A model generated the notes under the pieces. It had not been told where the DNA came from, searched no databases, and saw only the letters and a list, made by a program, of their open reading frames with translations. A program made the position numbers and the translations under genes. From the NCBI GenBank assembly GCA_028289375.1, contig JANQQK010000012.1:1-64000 (forward strand): 64,000 nt of DNA. Direction: 5' to 3'. How positions within the stretch are numbered: position 1 is the first letter of the stretch; the number at the start of each line of letters is the position of its first letter. Below are positions 8,679-18,943 of this stretch, piece after piece. Source of the DNA: Phycisphaerae bacterium (lineage in GTDB: Bacteria; Planctomycetota; Phycisphaerae; UBA1845).

Positions 8679-11030
8679 ATGCGACAACTGGTACGGATTG
8701 CGACCTTTGTGCTGGCGGGTATCGCCGTGTTTGCGATGCCATCCGTCGTCATCGCGCAGGAGGCCGAAGCGACGGCAGCTGTGTCGGATCAACCTGATCC
8801 CGACATCCTCATCGATCTTCACAGCGGTATCTTCAACTACCTTCAGGGGTACCTCGATACCGATGAATTCTCCTATTACAACGAAGCGATCTCGCTGTTC
8901 GACTCGGTCCTCGAACGCGATCCGGGCAATCGGATGGCGCTGTTGTTTCGCGCGTTGTGCCATGGTCGTATCGGGTTGGCTGAGCGTGAAGCGCGACTGA
9001 CCGCAGAGGATGAGCGGTCTCGCATCGATGAGACGATCAGGATCCGGGAGAATCCGGAGCTTCGCGATGAATATGAACAGGAGATGGCCGACTGTGAAGC
9101 GAAGCTGGCCGACCCCGATCTCGAGCCGTCCGAACGAAACATCATTCAGCTGCGTCGAGATGAGCTTGATCCGCTGCTGATCTTCGATGACTTCAAGAAG
9201 GACGCCACGGTCGACGAGCTTCGCGAGGAGCGAAATGACGCTCAGCACCGAATGGTGGTTGTCTCGAAGCGCGAGCGGGCCAAGTACATTGACATGCTCA
9301 ACGATCTTGAGCGATTGCTTGCGGTCGATGATCAACCTGAGACCGTCATTCGACTCCTGGAAGTCATCGCGCGCAGCAAAGTCGCCCGGCTCGATGAGGA
9401 AGAGGCTGTCCGCATCCTTGAAGGCGAGATGCCTGATGGGCTGGCGAGTGGACCGCCAGCCGCTCTGCGCGAAGCATCGGCGGCCGCCTTGTCGGATGCT
9501 GCGGCGATTCTCGAGTCTATTCAGTCAGAAGACATGCTGAATGAAGATTCGATACGCGCGAAGTTCTTTCTGGGCGTGATTCGCTACCGACAAGCCGTGC
9601 CGCGTCAGACCGAAGACGAACCGGTCAAGCGCGACATGACGTTGCTGGGTGAGGCAGAACGCATCATGACCGAGCTGGTCGATGAGCCGCTTGCCGCCGC
9701 CACATGGAAGAGTTACTCCGCGCTGTACCTGGGTCTGATCATCCCGATTCGCGCCGTGACCGAACCAACAGAGGCTGCGCGTGATCGCGCCTTGGATGAA
9801 GCGAATAGCCGGCTTGATCAGGCGGCTGCTCTGGATACGGTCACCCCCGATGACGGTCAGGAGTCCTACTCGGATAGCGGCGGTGCGATTCCGCTGGTGG
9901 TGAATCGGCAGCGCGCGGTGCTTCGCGAAGCGCGCGAACAGCCGGTCGCCAAACCACAGTACATCAATGATCTGCGTCTGACACTCAGTACGGGAATCAG
10001 CCGAGACTCGAACGTTGTGCTCCTTGGCGAACGTACCGATCTGCCGCGCGGCATCTCCGATGAAGAGGACTATGGATTTCGTCTCGGGTTTGCCGTTGAT
10101 TACACTCTTGACCTCGCATTGATTGATCCAAGCCTCGACAAGTGGACGTTCGGTTTCCGGGGGCGGACGTCACAGCTGTGGCACGTCGAGATCGATGAAT
10201 TCGATGAGCAGGTTTATGGTGGCAGCTTCGCGCTGCAGTATGAGCTTGCTCCTGAAGAGGGCAACATCGGGCCTGTCTACGCGCAGCTTCAATACGATTA
10301 CGACTATACGCTCCTTGGTCGGGAACCCTTCCTGTCGACCAACTCGATTTCGCCGCGATTGCGGACCTACTGGGACGATCAGCGCGGCAATTCGGATTTG
10401 TACTTCCGTTTCGAGATTCGCGACTACGACGAGCCGCTCTTCGACAAGCGGTTCAATCGAGATGGTCATTACTTCCGCGTCGGAGTTTTCCAGAGTCACA
10501 AGATGTTCGACATGGCGCCGACCATTGAGAGTTGGGGACTTCCCGCTTGGGGTCATCAGAACGACGATGCGTTTGCTCAGGAAGATCCGGACTATCCTGG
10601 TCGCTACTTCACGCCGTTCATGGGGCTGGAGTATGGCTGGGATTCGACGGCGGGTGACGAATTCGACATGCGCTACTTTGAGTTCACGTTTGGCGCGATC
10701 GTCCCGCTGCCATATGGACTACTGTTTGATACGACCATCGATTTTACGTGGGAAGACTACCTGGCAGATGGCAGCCTGGTTGATTTCCATCGTCGTGGGC
10801 GCGAGGACTTCATTCAGCGGTATGAAGTCGGACTTTCGCGGACGTATGTTTTGCGTGAAGGTGCGGCGGCGAACCGGTACAATTTACCGATTGATCAGAC
10901 CCTGATGACGATCCGGGGTTTTGCCGCGTGGACGCTGGACGACAGCAACGTGGTGGATCGGTTTGGTCAGGCGATTTTTGAGTATGACCGCGTCATTTAC
11001 GGCATCAATGTCGCCTTCTCGTTCAATTAG
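8679..11030 (+). CDS. Exported TPR-containing outer-membrane beta-barrel protein
   Basis: 783 residues. The ATG at 8679 is preferred over the tracked TTG two codons earlier because AGGA lies 7 bases before it. A signal peptide ends near 'VVIAQEA'. Residues 50-110 look like a TPR ('ISLFDSVLERDPGNRMALL'), then long charged helices follow to about 420. From about 440 to the end the pattern is alternating aromatic and polar beta strands ('DYGFRLGFAVDYTLDLAL') ending 'GINVAFSFN', a classic outer-membrane barrel C-terminus. It precedes a FecR-like gene and a repeat lipoprotein gene on the same strand. It may be an export or assembly porin; no specific partner can be named. Confidence 0.75.
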   Translation: MRQLVRIATFVLAGIAVFAMPSVVIAQEAEATAAVSDQPDPDILIDLHSGIFNYLQGYLDTDEFSYYNEAISLFDSVLERDPGNRMALLFRALCHGRIGLAEREARLTAEDERSRIDETIRIRENPELRDEYEQEMADCEAKLADPDLEPSERNIIQLRRDELDPLLIFDDFKKDATVDELREERNDAQHRMVVVSKRERAKYIDMLNDLERLLAVDDQPETVIRLLEVIARSKVARLDEEEAVRILEGEMPDGLASGPPAALREASAAALSDAAAILESIQSEDMLNEDSIRAKFFLGVIRYRQAVPRQTEDEPVKRDMTLLGEAERIMTELVDEPLAAATWKSYSALYLGLIIPIRAVTEPTEAARDRALDEANSRLDQAAALDTVTPDDGQESYSDSGGAIPLVVNRQRAVLREAREQPVAKPQYINDLRLTLSTGISRDSNVVLLGERTDLPRGISDEEDYGFRLGFAVDYTLDLALIDPSLDKWTFGFRGRTSQLWHVEIDEFDEQVYGGSFALQYELAPEEGNIGPVYAQLQYDYDYTLLGREPFLSTNSISPRLRTYWDDQRGNSDLYFRFEIRDYDEPLFDKRFNRDGHYFRVGVFQSHKMFDMAPTIESWGLPAWGHQNDDAFAQEDPDYPGRYFTPFMGLEYGWDSTAGDEFDMRYFEFTFGAIVPLPYGLLFDTTIDFTWEDYLADGSLVDFHRRGREDFIQRYEVGLSRTYVLREGAAANRYNLPIDQTLMTIRGFAAWTLDDSNVVDRFGQAIFEYDRVIYGINVAFSFN

Positions 11031-11055
11031 GGTCTACCCCCTGCAGGTTAGGGTG

Positions 11056-12111
11056 ATGATGAAACGCACGCTCATTTCGGCGACTCTCGTGCTTATCGGC
11101 TTGGCCGGTCCGGTTTTCGGTCAGTTCGGTGGTCCGGATATCCTCGGATTCGTGACCGTGCAAACCGGCGACGGCGCGACGCGCGGGCTTGAGGGGTCGG
11201 CATTTGACGCGCGGATGGAGTCCTTTTCGGACGCAACCCACGGCGTATCGGTCGGGGACGAGGTTGCCACAAATCGGGACGCAACTGCGGTGGTGACTCT
11301 GCCGGAATACGGGTCTATCGTTCAGCTAGACAGTTCCACTTTGATGACGTTGTCTGAAGATCGACTTGGAGGCATGGGTTTCCCAGCGACGGTCAGCGTC
11401 TCGGAAGGTTCGCTGACGGTGCTTCGCAAGTCTTCGGATGATCGCTGGATGGTGGTCTCCGGGGTAAATCGACGTGGTGCCGGATTTGTGCTGTTTCGGA
11501 AGGGATCGATCAGATTGACGGTGGATCGACGTGATATTTCCTGTCTCGCCATGTTGGGCGAGGTGATCTGGTTCGACGGCGAGTTGCCGGACGGACCGAT
11601 CGTCGATGCCGATGGCGACATCACACTTGAGGGCGGGACGAACGTGCCAGCTGGTTCACGTGTGTCGGCAAGGCTTGAGGATGAACGGGTGTCTGCGGAC
11701 CCCGCTGCGATCGGCACGACCTACGCCGGTCTGTTGAATTCAATAGACGAGTTCGGTGTTGATCAGAGCGGATTGTGGGTCGAACGTGCAGAGCAGGGCG
11801 ATTTCACGCCGGTGCGCGGCTCATCGAGAGCGGCTGCTGAGGCGTTCAGTTCAGAGATTGGTGTATCGCAGTCGGCGTTCGATCAGCCACGAAGCGTGGT
11901 TGTGGCGCCGGCACCTGCGGTTCGCACTGTGACGGTTCGGACGACGAGTCCGTCGCAGACGTTGATTGAATCGGGCGTGCCATCCAATGTCGTGATTGGC
12001 CAGCGTTTGCGGCGTTCGCGCATCATTGGCAGTCCGGGGACGACGGGTCTTGGTTTGCGATTCAATCCAAACGCGGAGCAGTTGATTCGCCTGACGGGGG
12101 GCTCGCGGTAG
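11056..12111 (+). CDS. Exported FecR-domain-like protein
   Basis: 351 residues from the ATG pair at 11056/11059, preceded by AGG-rich sequence; the extra 45 codons in the track overlap the previous gene. A signal peptide (MKRTLISATLVLI...VFGQ) leads into a FecR-type beta domain at residues 30-190 ('VSVGDEVATNRDATAVVTLP' is the typical threshold-of-response segment). The C-terminal half is Ser/Ala-rich and probably disordered. FecR domains occur in anti-sigma factors and in periplasmic surface proteins; the lack of an internal membrane span and the signal peptide favour the second. The gene starts 25 bases after the beta-barrel gene, so they are probably one transcript. Confidence 0.72.
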   Translation: MMKRTLISATLVLIGLAGPVFGQFGGPDILGFVTVQTGDGATRGLEGSAFDARMESFSDATHGVSVGDEVATNRDATAVVTLPEYGSIVQLDSSTLMTLSEDRLGGMGFPATVSVSEGSLTVLRKSSDDRWMVVSGVNRRGAGFVLFRKGSIRLTVDRRDISCLAMLGEVIWFDGELPDGPIVDADGDITLEGGTNVPAGSRVSARLEDERVSADPAAIGTTYAGLLNSIDEFGVDQSGLWVERAEQGDFTPVRGSSRAAAEAFSSEIGVSQSAFDQPRSVVVAPAPAVRTVTVRTTSPSQTLIESGVPSNVVIGQRLRRSRIIGSPGTTGLGLRFNPNAEQLIRLTGGSR

Positions 12112-12225
12112 GGGGCGTATTTCGTGTGCACCGATGCGGAGCGTCGCTGCGGAGTATTTCACCAGGTAGCATGGACGTATGTGGGAGGGGTTGTCGCCAG
12201 ACGGCGGCGAATGTGAGGTATGCAG

Positions 12226-15200
12226 ATGTTTGGCATTTCAACATGGAACGTGGGCACCAGGCTGATGAAACACTTGGCGGTTCTTGTGTGCGTGGTTGTC
12301 GCTGGCTGCGAGGTTCAGCCACCATTCGGCGCGCCGGTCCCTCCGGACGTGGACGGATCTGATATCCGCCCCGATGCCGTGATCGAGGCATTCATGTCGG
12401 CCGAGCGGAGCGTCGTGGTTCGCGACGATTCGAGCGAAGGCGGCAGCGAGGTCACGGTCGAGTCCTCGACGTGTGCAACCTATACGTGGCTATTCGAAGT
12501 GATCGAACGCAACGATAGTGGCGATATCATCTCACGCACGCCGTTGGCGCAATTGGGTCGGACGTTCCTCGATATCGAGACGCCAAGCCCAACGCAAATC
12601 ACAGCGATCAGCATTGCACGCATACTGCAGGTCCTCTCTGACCCCGGTCCGAACGGAACGGAGATCATGGCGACGGTGACGATCACGTCGACCTCCTCGG
12701 AGGGCGAGGCGTGTGAGCCGGCCGAAGTCGATGGCGAGGTGATCACCCGACAAATCACGCTTTTGGTGACACGTCCGAGCGGTCCACTGACGGTGACCCT
12801 TTCGTCGGCAGCCGGCACGCGGGTATCGCCCGGCGAATCGCTTGAGCTGTCTGCCGTCATCAGCGGCGGCACGCCGATACTTGATCCACCAATTCCCTGC
12901 ACCGGTTTCAGAGTCGGCAATCGCCCGAACAACAGCGGCACGCCCTACGTGGTGGAATGGAACCTGACAGCGACCGATCCAGTCCTCGATCCCGATGCCG
13001 TCGGGGGTACCGCCGTCTTCGAGGCGGACTGTCTTGAACTGGGTGATGGGGTTGTGGAGACGCAGGGCCGATATACCGCTCCGAACGAGACGGGCAACGT
13101 GCTGGCGTCGATCGTGGCTGTTGATGCACGCGGTAACCGCACGACGGCGTCGCTGTCGATCGTGGTGGGTGCTCCCGAGCCATTGACGTTTGCCGAGGCG
13201 TCGATCGATGCGACGCGCATTGCCCCCGGTACCTCAACCGGGATTCAGGTCCGTCCCGAGGGTGGAACTCCACCCTATGACGTCGTGATCGAATTGACCG
13301 CCAACGCGGCAGATCGCATTGGCAACCTGCAAGTGGGCGGAAGCACGGCGTCTTCGAGTGTTGGATGTAATTCACTGGCGGCGGATGTTCCTTGCGAAGC
13401 GACCTATTCGGCGTTGGCCAACCGCACGGGCAACGATCTTGTGCGCATCACAGCCACGGACGCAGTGGGTGACTCGATCTCGACCACGATTCCACTGACC
13501 GTTGCGTCGGCGCAAACGCTGTCACTCAGTGCCATCGCGACGCCACCGATTGTCTTCTCCGAAGGCGGTACGGGGACCATCACCGCGTCGATCGCCGGCG
13601 GTACGCCACCGTACCAGGTGTGCTACGCGATCGAACCGGACTCGGTGGGAGGCTTGACGCTCAGCGATGGGGCTGGTTGTCCGGGCATTGGAACGCTGAC
13701 CAATTGCACCTGTAATCTGGCGAGACCGGACGACAATTCGCCGGCGATCGCCACGCGTATTCTGACGGCTGGCGGAATGGAAGGTTTTGCGACGATTCGC
13801 GTTCAGGCAGAGGACGCCGTCGGCGACGCGTCGACGCAGTTTGTCAGTGTGGACGTGAGTGTCTTTTCGAGTGCCGGTCAGGTCGAGACGACCGACCTGA
13901 CGTTTGACGGGACAATGGTGGCTGAGACCGAGTCGATCTGCCTCGCGATTGGCGACGGTGCGGACACACCTGTCAATCCAATCAACGTGGACATGAACTT
14001 CACCGGTGGTGTTGGCCCGTTTGCCTATGCATGGAGCGACAGCACAGGCGGGCCTACACGATTTACAGACGACGAATCCAAGGCAACGACCTGGACACCG
14101 GACGCACTCGATCCTGCTTCTGATGAACAGACGATTCAGTTCACCGGAACCGTGACCGATACCCGAACAAACCTGAGCTCACCGTTGACGGTCGACGCGC
14201 ACTTGCACGCGGCTGCCCTCGCTCAATGCGACAATCCGGCAGATGAGCTGGTGCCTGCCAACGTGACGGAAGTCTGCGAGGGCGAGGACATCGTGCTCCT
14301 CGGCGGTCCGGACGGGCAGGCGAGTTATGTCTGGCGTGACCCTGCCAACGCCGAGATTCCGGAAAACCTATTGGATGTGACGAATCGTTTGATTTCGCCG
14401 GCGGTTGCAGGCGTTTACACGCTCGAGATTACGTCGACCGTTCCCGATGCGATGCTCTGCACCGACACCGACACGACGGAGGTCATCGTCAACGAGGTGC
14501 CGACGGCTGAGCCGGGAATGGACCTGCTCGGAGCTGACGCCATTTGCGGCAACGAACCGATTACCGTGGGCGCTCCGGCACCGGCCATCGGCGGTATTCC
14601 GCCATACAGTTGCCTCTGGACCGGCGACGGTGCGCCGTTCCTCAGCGCAACGAATGTTTGCGATCCAACGTTTGATCCGCCAGACGAGGACTTCGCGACG
14701 ATCACCTACAGCCTGAACCTGCAGGTAACAGACAACTCATCGACCATGTGTGGAAGCGACTTCGAGACCATCATGATCGAAGTGCTGCCGGTACCGACGG
14801 CCAACGCAGGTGCGGACGCCGATGTATGTGCCGACGATCCAACACCACTGGGCGGCCTTCCGGCGGCCACCGGCGGATCGGGTGGCTACACGTTTGCGTG
14901 GACCGGGACACCGGATTGCGTCGGCTTCCTCGACGATCCGACGCTCGGCAATCCGACGATTGATCCTCCGGACGACACCGACCTTGTGTGCGAATTCACA
15001 CTCAGCGTGACCGACAGCGACGGTTGCACGGACACGGACGACGTGACCATCACCATCAATTCGACACCGGTGCCGGATCCGGGCATGGACATGGTTGGCC
15101 CCAATGCGGTGTGTGCCGCGCCGGGCATGCCGATTGGCGGAACGCCGGCTGCGACGGGTGGTACGCCACCCTTTACATTCCTGTGGACGGGTTCGTGCGC

Positions 15201-16857
15201 GGGATACCTCGACGACGTGAACGCAGAAAACCCGTTCTTCGATCCACCGGATGACACGATGGAGACGTGTTTCCTATTCCTGACCGTGACCGACGACAAC
15301 AACTGCGACGCGACGGCGGGACCGATAGCGATCGACATCCTTTCGTCACCAACGGCTGACGCCGGTGATGCTGAGACGGTTTGCTCGGGTGACGCCACGG
15401 TGCTTGGCGGAGTCGACGCTGTTTCGGGAGGCACGCCGCCGTACACGATTACATGGTCGAGCAATCCACCGGCGTGCGTGGCGTTCCTCGATTCCACGGC
15501 GGTTGAGAATCCAGGTTTCGACACGAACGGCAGTCCGTTCACCGGTACGTGCGTCTTCACGCTCGATGTCGAGGACAGCACCGGATGCGGCGATCAGGAC
15601 ACGGTGACGATCGACGTCGTGGAGAATCCAACGGCGGATGCCGGAACGGATCTCACGGGCGGCAATGGAATTTGTGACAACGAAGACGCTCAGATCGGTG
15701 GAGAACCGACGGCGGATGGCGGGACGGCGCCGTACACGTTCGTCTGGTCGGGCACTTGCGTGGATGACGGCTTCCTGACCATGACCGACGTCGCCAATCC
15801 CACGATTTCCGCCCCGGACAACACGACATCGATGTGCGACGCGACCGTGACCGTGACGGATGACAACACGTGTGTTGATACCGACACGATCAGCATCGAC
15901 ATTTTCCCATCGTCTGCTGTCGACGCCGGTCCAGACTTTACCGGTGGCGACGCGCTGTGCGCGGGCGATATGCAGGTAATCGGAGGTTCGCCGACGGTGA
16001 CTGGTGGGTCGGCCCCCACGGTTGTGCAGTGGGCGGGTGCCGGCATCTTCAACCTGGATGACGGTGCGCTGGAGAATCCGACGTTCACGGCGCCGGCCAA
16101 CGATTCGGCGGGAACCGATTCGTTCGATTTCATCGTTCAGGTTACATCTGACGCCAACGGTTGCGCATCGCGGAATCAGGACATGATGACGATCGATGTG
16201 CTCGCCACGACCAATATCACGGCCCAGCCGCCGATGATGATCGTGGGCGATACGGGTATGAGCGTGGACATCTCTCTGTCGGCTGCAGGGGCGAACCTGT
16301 CGTTCCAGTGGCAGTTCGCGTCTGACGGGGAGACATTCGTCGACCTGGTGGACGGCGGCAGGATCAGCGGCGCCACGACCGACACGCTGACCATCGACCC
16401 GGTTAACAACAACGATGTGGGTGCGTATCGCTGCATCGTGGATGGCACGTGCGACGGTGGGGCGATCACATCGGATGAAACATCGTTGATGATCATGTGT
16501 CCGGTTGACCCGGCCACGGTCACGACGCCTGAGACGTGCGTCTGCTTCGCACCGGGTGCGGATGATCAAACGATTTCCGTGATCGGTGGTGGAGAGACCC
16601 CGACGTTTGAATGGCAGAAGGAAGTGGCGGGCATGCCGGGGACGTTTGTGAGTGTTCTGGAATTCAACGGTGCGGACATGCCGCTGCAAGCCATCGACGA
16701 GGCGTCAGCAAGCACAGACACGCTGCTCTTCACGCAAGCCGACACTATTGAGCATCCTGGCAACTACCGCTGCGTGGTGTCCAACCAGTGTGGCAGTGTG
16801 ACGTCGGAGATCATCGCCGTGAATGTGCAAACGCCTTGTACGGGAGTGTGTCCATAA
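12226..16857 (+). CDS. Very large lipoprotein with tandem SprB-like Cys-rich repeats and Ig-like domains
   Basis: About 1543 residues. GAGG lies 7 bases before the ATG at 12226; an ATG at 12265 is also possible. The N-terminus has a lipobox 'CVVVAGC'. The first 650 residues contain Ig/cadherin-like repeats ('ISGGTP', 'GGTPPY'). From about 680 to 1320 there are roughly seven repeats of about 80-90 residues with the core 'GG.PPYTF.W.G.C', resembling SprB or PKD-like adhesin repeats. Two Ig-like domains follow, each with 'GAYRC' or 'GNYRC'. No C-terminal anchor is present, so attachment would be by the lipid. Likely a surface adhesin or matrix protein. Confidence 0.8.
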   Translation: MFGISTWNVGTRLMKHLAVLVCVVVAGCEVQPPFGAPVPPDVDGSDIRPDAVIEAFMSAERSVVVRDDSSEGGSEVTVESSTCATYTWLFEVIERNDSGDIISRTPLAQLGRTFLDIETPSPTQITAISIARILQVLSDPGPNGTEIMATVTITSTSSEGEACEPAEVDGEVITRQITLLVTRPSGPLTVTLSSAAGTRVSPGESLELSAVISGGTPILDPPIPCTGFRVGNRPNNSGTPYVVEWNLTATDPVLDPDAVGGTAVFEADCLELGDGVVETQGRYTAPNETGNVLASIVAVDARGNRTTASLSIVVGAPEPLTFAEASIDATRIAPGTSTGIQVRPEGGTPPYDVVIELTANAADRIGNLQVGGSTASSSVGCNSLAADVPCEATYSALANRTGNDLVRITATDAVGDSISTTIPLTVASAQTLSLSAIATPPIVFSEGGTGTITASIAGGTPPYQVCYAIEPDSVGGLTLSDGAGCPGIGTLTNCTCNLARPDDNSPAIATRILTAGGMEGFATIRVQAEDAVGDASTQFVSVDVSVFSSAGQVETTDLTFDGTMVAETESICLAIGDGADTPVNPINVDMNFTGGVGPFAYAWSDSTGGPTRFTDDESKATTWTPDALDPASDEQTIQFTGTVTDTRTNLSSPLTVDAHLHAAALAQCDNPADELVPANVTEVCEGEDIVLLGGPDGQASYVWRDPANAEIPENLLDVTNRLISPAVAGVYTLEITSTVPDAMLCTDTDTTEVIVNEVPTAEPGMDLLGADAICGNEPITVGAPAPAIGGIPPYSCLWTGDGAPFLSATNVCDPTFDPPDEDFATITYSLNLQVTDNSSTMCGSDFETIMIEVLPVPTANAGADADVCADDPTPLGGLPAATGGSGGYTFAWTGTPDCVGFLDDPTLGNPTIDPPDDTDLVCEFTLSVTDSDGCTDTDDVTITINSTPVPDPGMDMVGPNAVCAAPGMPIGGTPAATGGTPPFTFLWTGSCAGYLDDVNAENPFFDPPDDTMETCFLFLTVTDDNNCDATAGPIAIDILSSPTADAGDAETVCSGDATVLGGVDAVSGGTPPYTITWSSNPPACVAFLDSTAVENPGFDTNGSPFTGTCVFTLDVEDSTGCGDQDTVTIDVVENPTADAGTDLTGGNGICDNEDAQIGGEPTADGGTAPYTFVWSGTCVDDGFLTMTDVANPTISAPDNTTSMCDATVTVTDDNTCVDTDTISIDIFPSSAVDAGPDFTGGDALCAGDMQVIGGSPTVTGGSAPTVVQWAGAGIFNLDDGALENPTFTAPANDSAGTDSFDFIVQVTSDANGCASRNQDMMTIDVLATTNITAQPPMMIVGDTGMSVDISLSAAGANLSFQWQFASDGETFVDLVDGGRISGATTDTLTIDPVNNNDVGAYRCIVDGTCDGGAITSDETSLMIMCPVDPATVTTPETCVCFAPGADDQTISVIGGGETPTFEWQKEVAGMPGTFVSVLEFNGADMPLQAIDEASASTDTLLFTQADTIEHPGNYRCVVSNQCGSVTSEIIAVNVQTPCTGVCP

Positions 16858-16863
16858 TTCAAG

Positions 16864-16881
16864 ACGCCCACGCCGGGGCGT
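16864..16881 (+). other. Short GC hairpin in the leader of the next gene
   Basis: ACGCCC (16864-16869) pairs with GGGCGT (16876-16881). It sits after the stop of the 1.5-kilo-residue lipoprotein gene and just before the AAAGGA ribosome-binding site of the next gene. Only three T follow, so it could be a weak terminator or a leader element. Confidence 0.4.
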
Positions 16882-16902
16882 TTGATTGAAAGGAAAATAG
16901 TC

Positions 16903-18588
16903 ATGAATCCATTTCGGTGCACCGGTAGACCCCTGGTGGCCGTTCTGGTCGCGAGCGTCGTGACGCTGTTCGCGACGACGAACATTGCTCTTGGGCAAGC
17001 GCGAACGGTACCGTTGACCAACGCCGAACTCGAAGGCGTCTTCGAGTTTGTCCCGGAGACCGTGGAAAACGGTGTCGTCACCCGTACGGGAACCACGGGG
17101 CGACGGCTTGAAGTCCCCAACCTCGCGGCGGCCCGTATTCTGAACCGTCTGGACATCGATGGGGACGGCTTGGCCGACAACTCGCGCGACACCGACGGCG
17201 ATGGTCTGCCCGACAATTGGGAAGCAGGTGGTTTCGAATCACTTACCGTCGGCGGATTCACGGTCGACCGCGTGGTCTTCTTCCCTGCTCCAACGCCGAT
17301 TGTGCCGGGTACACCGCCAACACCGATCTTCACCCGTCTCGCCGTCGCCACCAGCGCACTCGATCCGGACACGGACGGTGATGGCTTGACCGACTTCGTT
17401 GAAGTCTTTGGCCTGATGTTCATCGACGAGTTTCGCAGTGATGGCGATGACATCATTCGCAACGGCCTGCTTGAAGATGGTGTGGAGTGGGAGGACAAGA
17501 ATGGTGACGGATTGCCGAGTCCGGGCGAATTCCCGCTGGACAACAGTTCACGTTCGGAGCTGCCGCTCTCGGGCTTGCTCCACGACTTCGACGGGTTCGT
17601 CTTCACCGATCCGACCAACGCCGACACCGACGGCGATTCGATTCCCGATGGCATCGACGACGACCCACTCATCAACCCACGCGCATTTGGAAACGATACG
17701 CTGAGCATCGAGCGCATCAATGACGAGGATCTGGATGAGGACGGTCTTGGAAACGGCATGGACATGGGCAACGATCTCGTCGCGGATGACCCGGGTGTTC
17801 CGGAGGATTTCCAGGGCATCGACAACCCCGACAACCTGTCAGACCTGTTGAACTTTTTCCGACGCGACCTTCTCGCAGAAGACATCGTCCCTGAATCGGC
17901 CATCGAGGACCTTCTCGGTGCCGACTGGGATGGCAACGGTCTGTGGCGTACCACCGATGTGCGGACCTGGTTCATCGTGATAGACCCCGCCGATCCGGGC
18001 AATCTCCCAGCCGAAGCCGATTTTGTGATCGACGGTCAACCGCTCTTCGCCACGCAGACGTTCGACGAAATCAGCGAGATCTTCAACGACGACGATTTCG
18101 ATCGATACGGTAGTCGCGGGATCGGCATGGGGTGGCAGGATCTGCTCGAACCGTCGGGGCCAACGCAGTTCATTCCAGATCGCCGCGTCTGGTCCATCCT
18201 GTACTCATGGCGGATGCCCGGATTCGACATCGATGGGGACGGTTTCATCGGTGTCCCGAACATTTCCGCCACGGCACGAAGGATCGACGACGGCGTGGAA
18301 GTGGCAACTGTGAGTCTTGCCCGCGAACCGGGTGGCTTCATGGCCAGCGACGCCGTTCCGATCATGCAAGCCGACGACCTGGACGCTCGTCCCTTCGACG
18401 ATCGCATCCGCATCGTGGTCGCGCCCGATTCAACCGGTGGCGGCGGCGGCGGTGACAATTCGCTCGACGGACAAATCGACGCCCCGGAGGGGTTCCCTGC
18501 GATCCCGCTCGGTGGCTGCGGCCCCGTCGGCATGATCAGCTTGCTCGGTATCGTCGCGGGCTTGTCATTGGTTCGACGACGCATTTGA
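16903..18588 (+). CDS. Exported calcium-repeat (TSP3-like) protein with Cys-Gly C-terminal anchor
   Basis: 561 residues from ATG 16903 with AAAGGA 7-8 bases upstream; the 7 extra codons in the track are before the ribosome-binding site. A signal peptide ends at about residue 31 ('NIALGQ'). Several EF-hand-like Asp repeats follow ('DTDGDGLPDNW', 'DTDGDGLTDF', 'DKNGDGLPSPGE'), typical of extracellular calcium-binding TSP3 repeats. The end is tripartite: a Gly/Ser linker, 'GGCGPVG', a hydrophobic span and RRRI. This matches the plan of sorting signals processed by rhombosortase- or myxosortase-like enzymes. It was probably co-transcribed with the preceding adhesin-like gene. Confidence 0.8.
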   Translation: MNPFRCTGRPLVAVLVASVVTLFATTNIALGQARTVPLTNAELEGVFEFVPETVENGVVTRTGTTGRRLEVPNLAAARILNRLDIDGDGLADNSRDTDGDGLPDNWEAGGFESLTVGGFTVDRVVFFPAPTPIVPGTPPTPIFTRLAVATSALDPDTDGDGLTDFVEVFGLMFIDEFRSDGDDIIRNGLLEDGVEWEDKNGDGLPSPGEFPLDNSSRSELPLSGLLHDFDGFVFTDPTNADTDGDSIPDGIDDDPLINPRAFGNDTLSIERINDEDLDEDGLGNGMDMGNDLVADDPGVPEDFQGIDNPDNLSDLLNFFRRDLLAEDIVPESAIEDLLGADWDGNGLWRTTDVRTWFIVIDPADPGNLPAEADFVIDGQPLFATQTFDEISEIFNDDDFDRYGSRGIGMGWQDLLEPSGPTQFIPDRRVWSILYSWRMPGFDIDGDGFIGVPNISATARRIDDGVEVATVSLAREPGGFMASDAVPIMQADDLDARPFDDRIRIVVAPDSTGGGGGGDNSLDGQIDAPEGFPAIPLGGCGPVGMISLLGIVAGLSLVRRRI

Positions 18589-18625
18589 GTGACGGATTCG
18601 TTGTTCTGAGCAACATCCGCGCGCG

Positions 18626-18913
18626 TCAACGTGGCCTGTCGCGGCGACGTTCGATCGGGCGTTCCAGGCGCGGTGGCTGCACTGGCCGTTCAACGGCTTG
18701 CGAACTCCGCTTCTGATCGTCTACCGCCATGTCGCCGCGTTGTTGATCGACGACCGCGCCGGCAGCATTGGGCGACTGTGTGGACTGCTCCAGCGGTGAC
18801 TGCTGAACAGCCGCGTCGTCAGACGTCGTCCGGCATCCGGCGACTAAAACCACGCACAGCACACCGGTCGCAAGTGCCATTCCACGAATCATTCGCCGCT
18901 TTGTCATTGTCAT
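18626..18913 (-). CDS. Small lipoprotein, unknown function
   Basis: 95 residues from ATG 18913, which has GGAG 8 bases upstream; the tracked start is seven codons earlier. It has a twin-basic N-terminus, a hydrophobic stretch and a good lipobox 'VVLVAGC'. The mature part is Gln/Ser-rich, becoming Pro/Arg-rich at the end ('RPIERRRDRPR'), so it is probably disordered and might bind peptidoglycan or other acidic polymer. It is convergent with the gene on its left and lies just outside the tRNA-Ser gene and island. Confidence 0.65.
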   Translation of the reverse strand: MTMTKRRMIRGMALATGVLCVVLVAGCRTTSDDAAVQQSPLEQSTQSPNAAGAVVDQQRGDMAVDDQKRSSQAVERPVQPPRLERPIERRRDRPR

Positions 18914-18943
18914 GTGGCGACTCCGGTTTGACATGCCCGAATC

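Noticed and set aside
15346-18002. Long minus-strand ORFs (447 and 412 codons)
   Set aside because: Antisense to the repeat lipoprotein and the calcium-repeat gene. High-GC codon bias opens the opposite frame; composition is Ser/Arg-rich without motifs.
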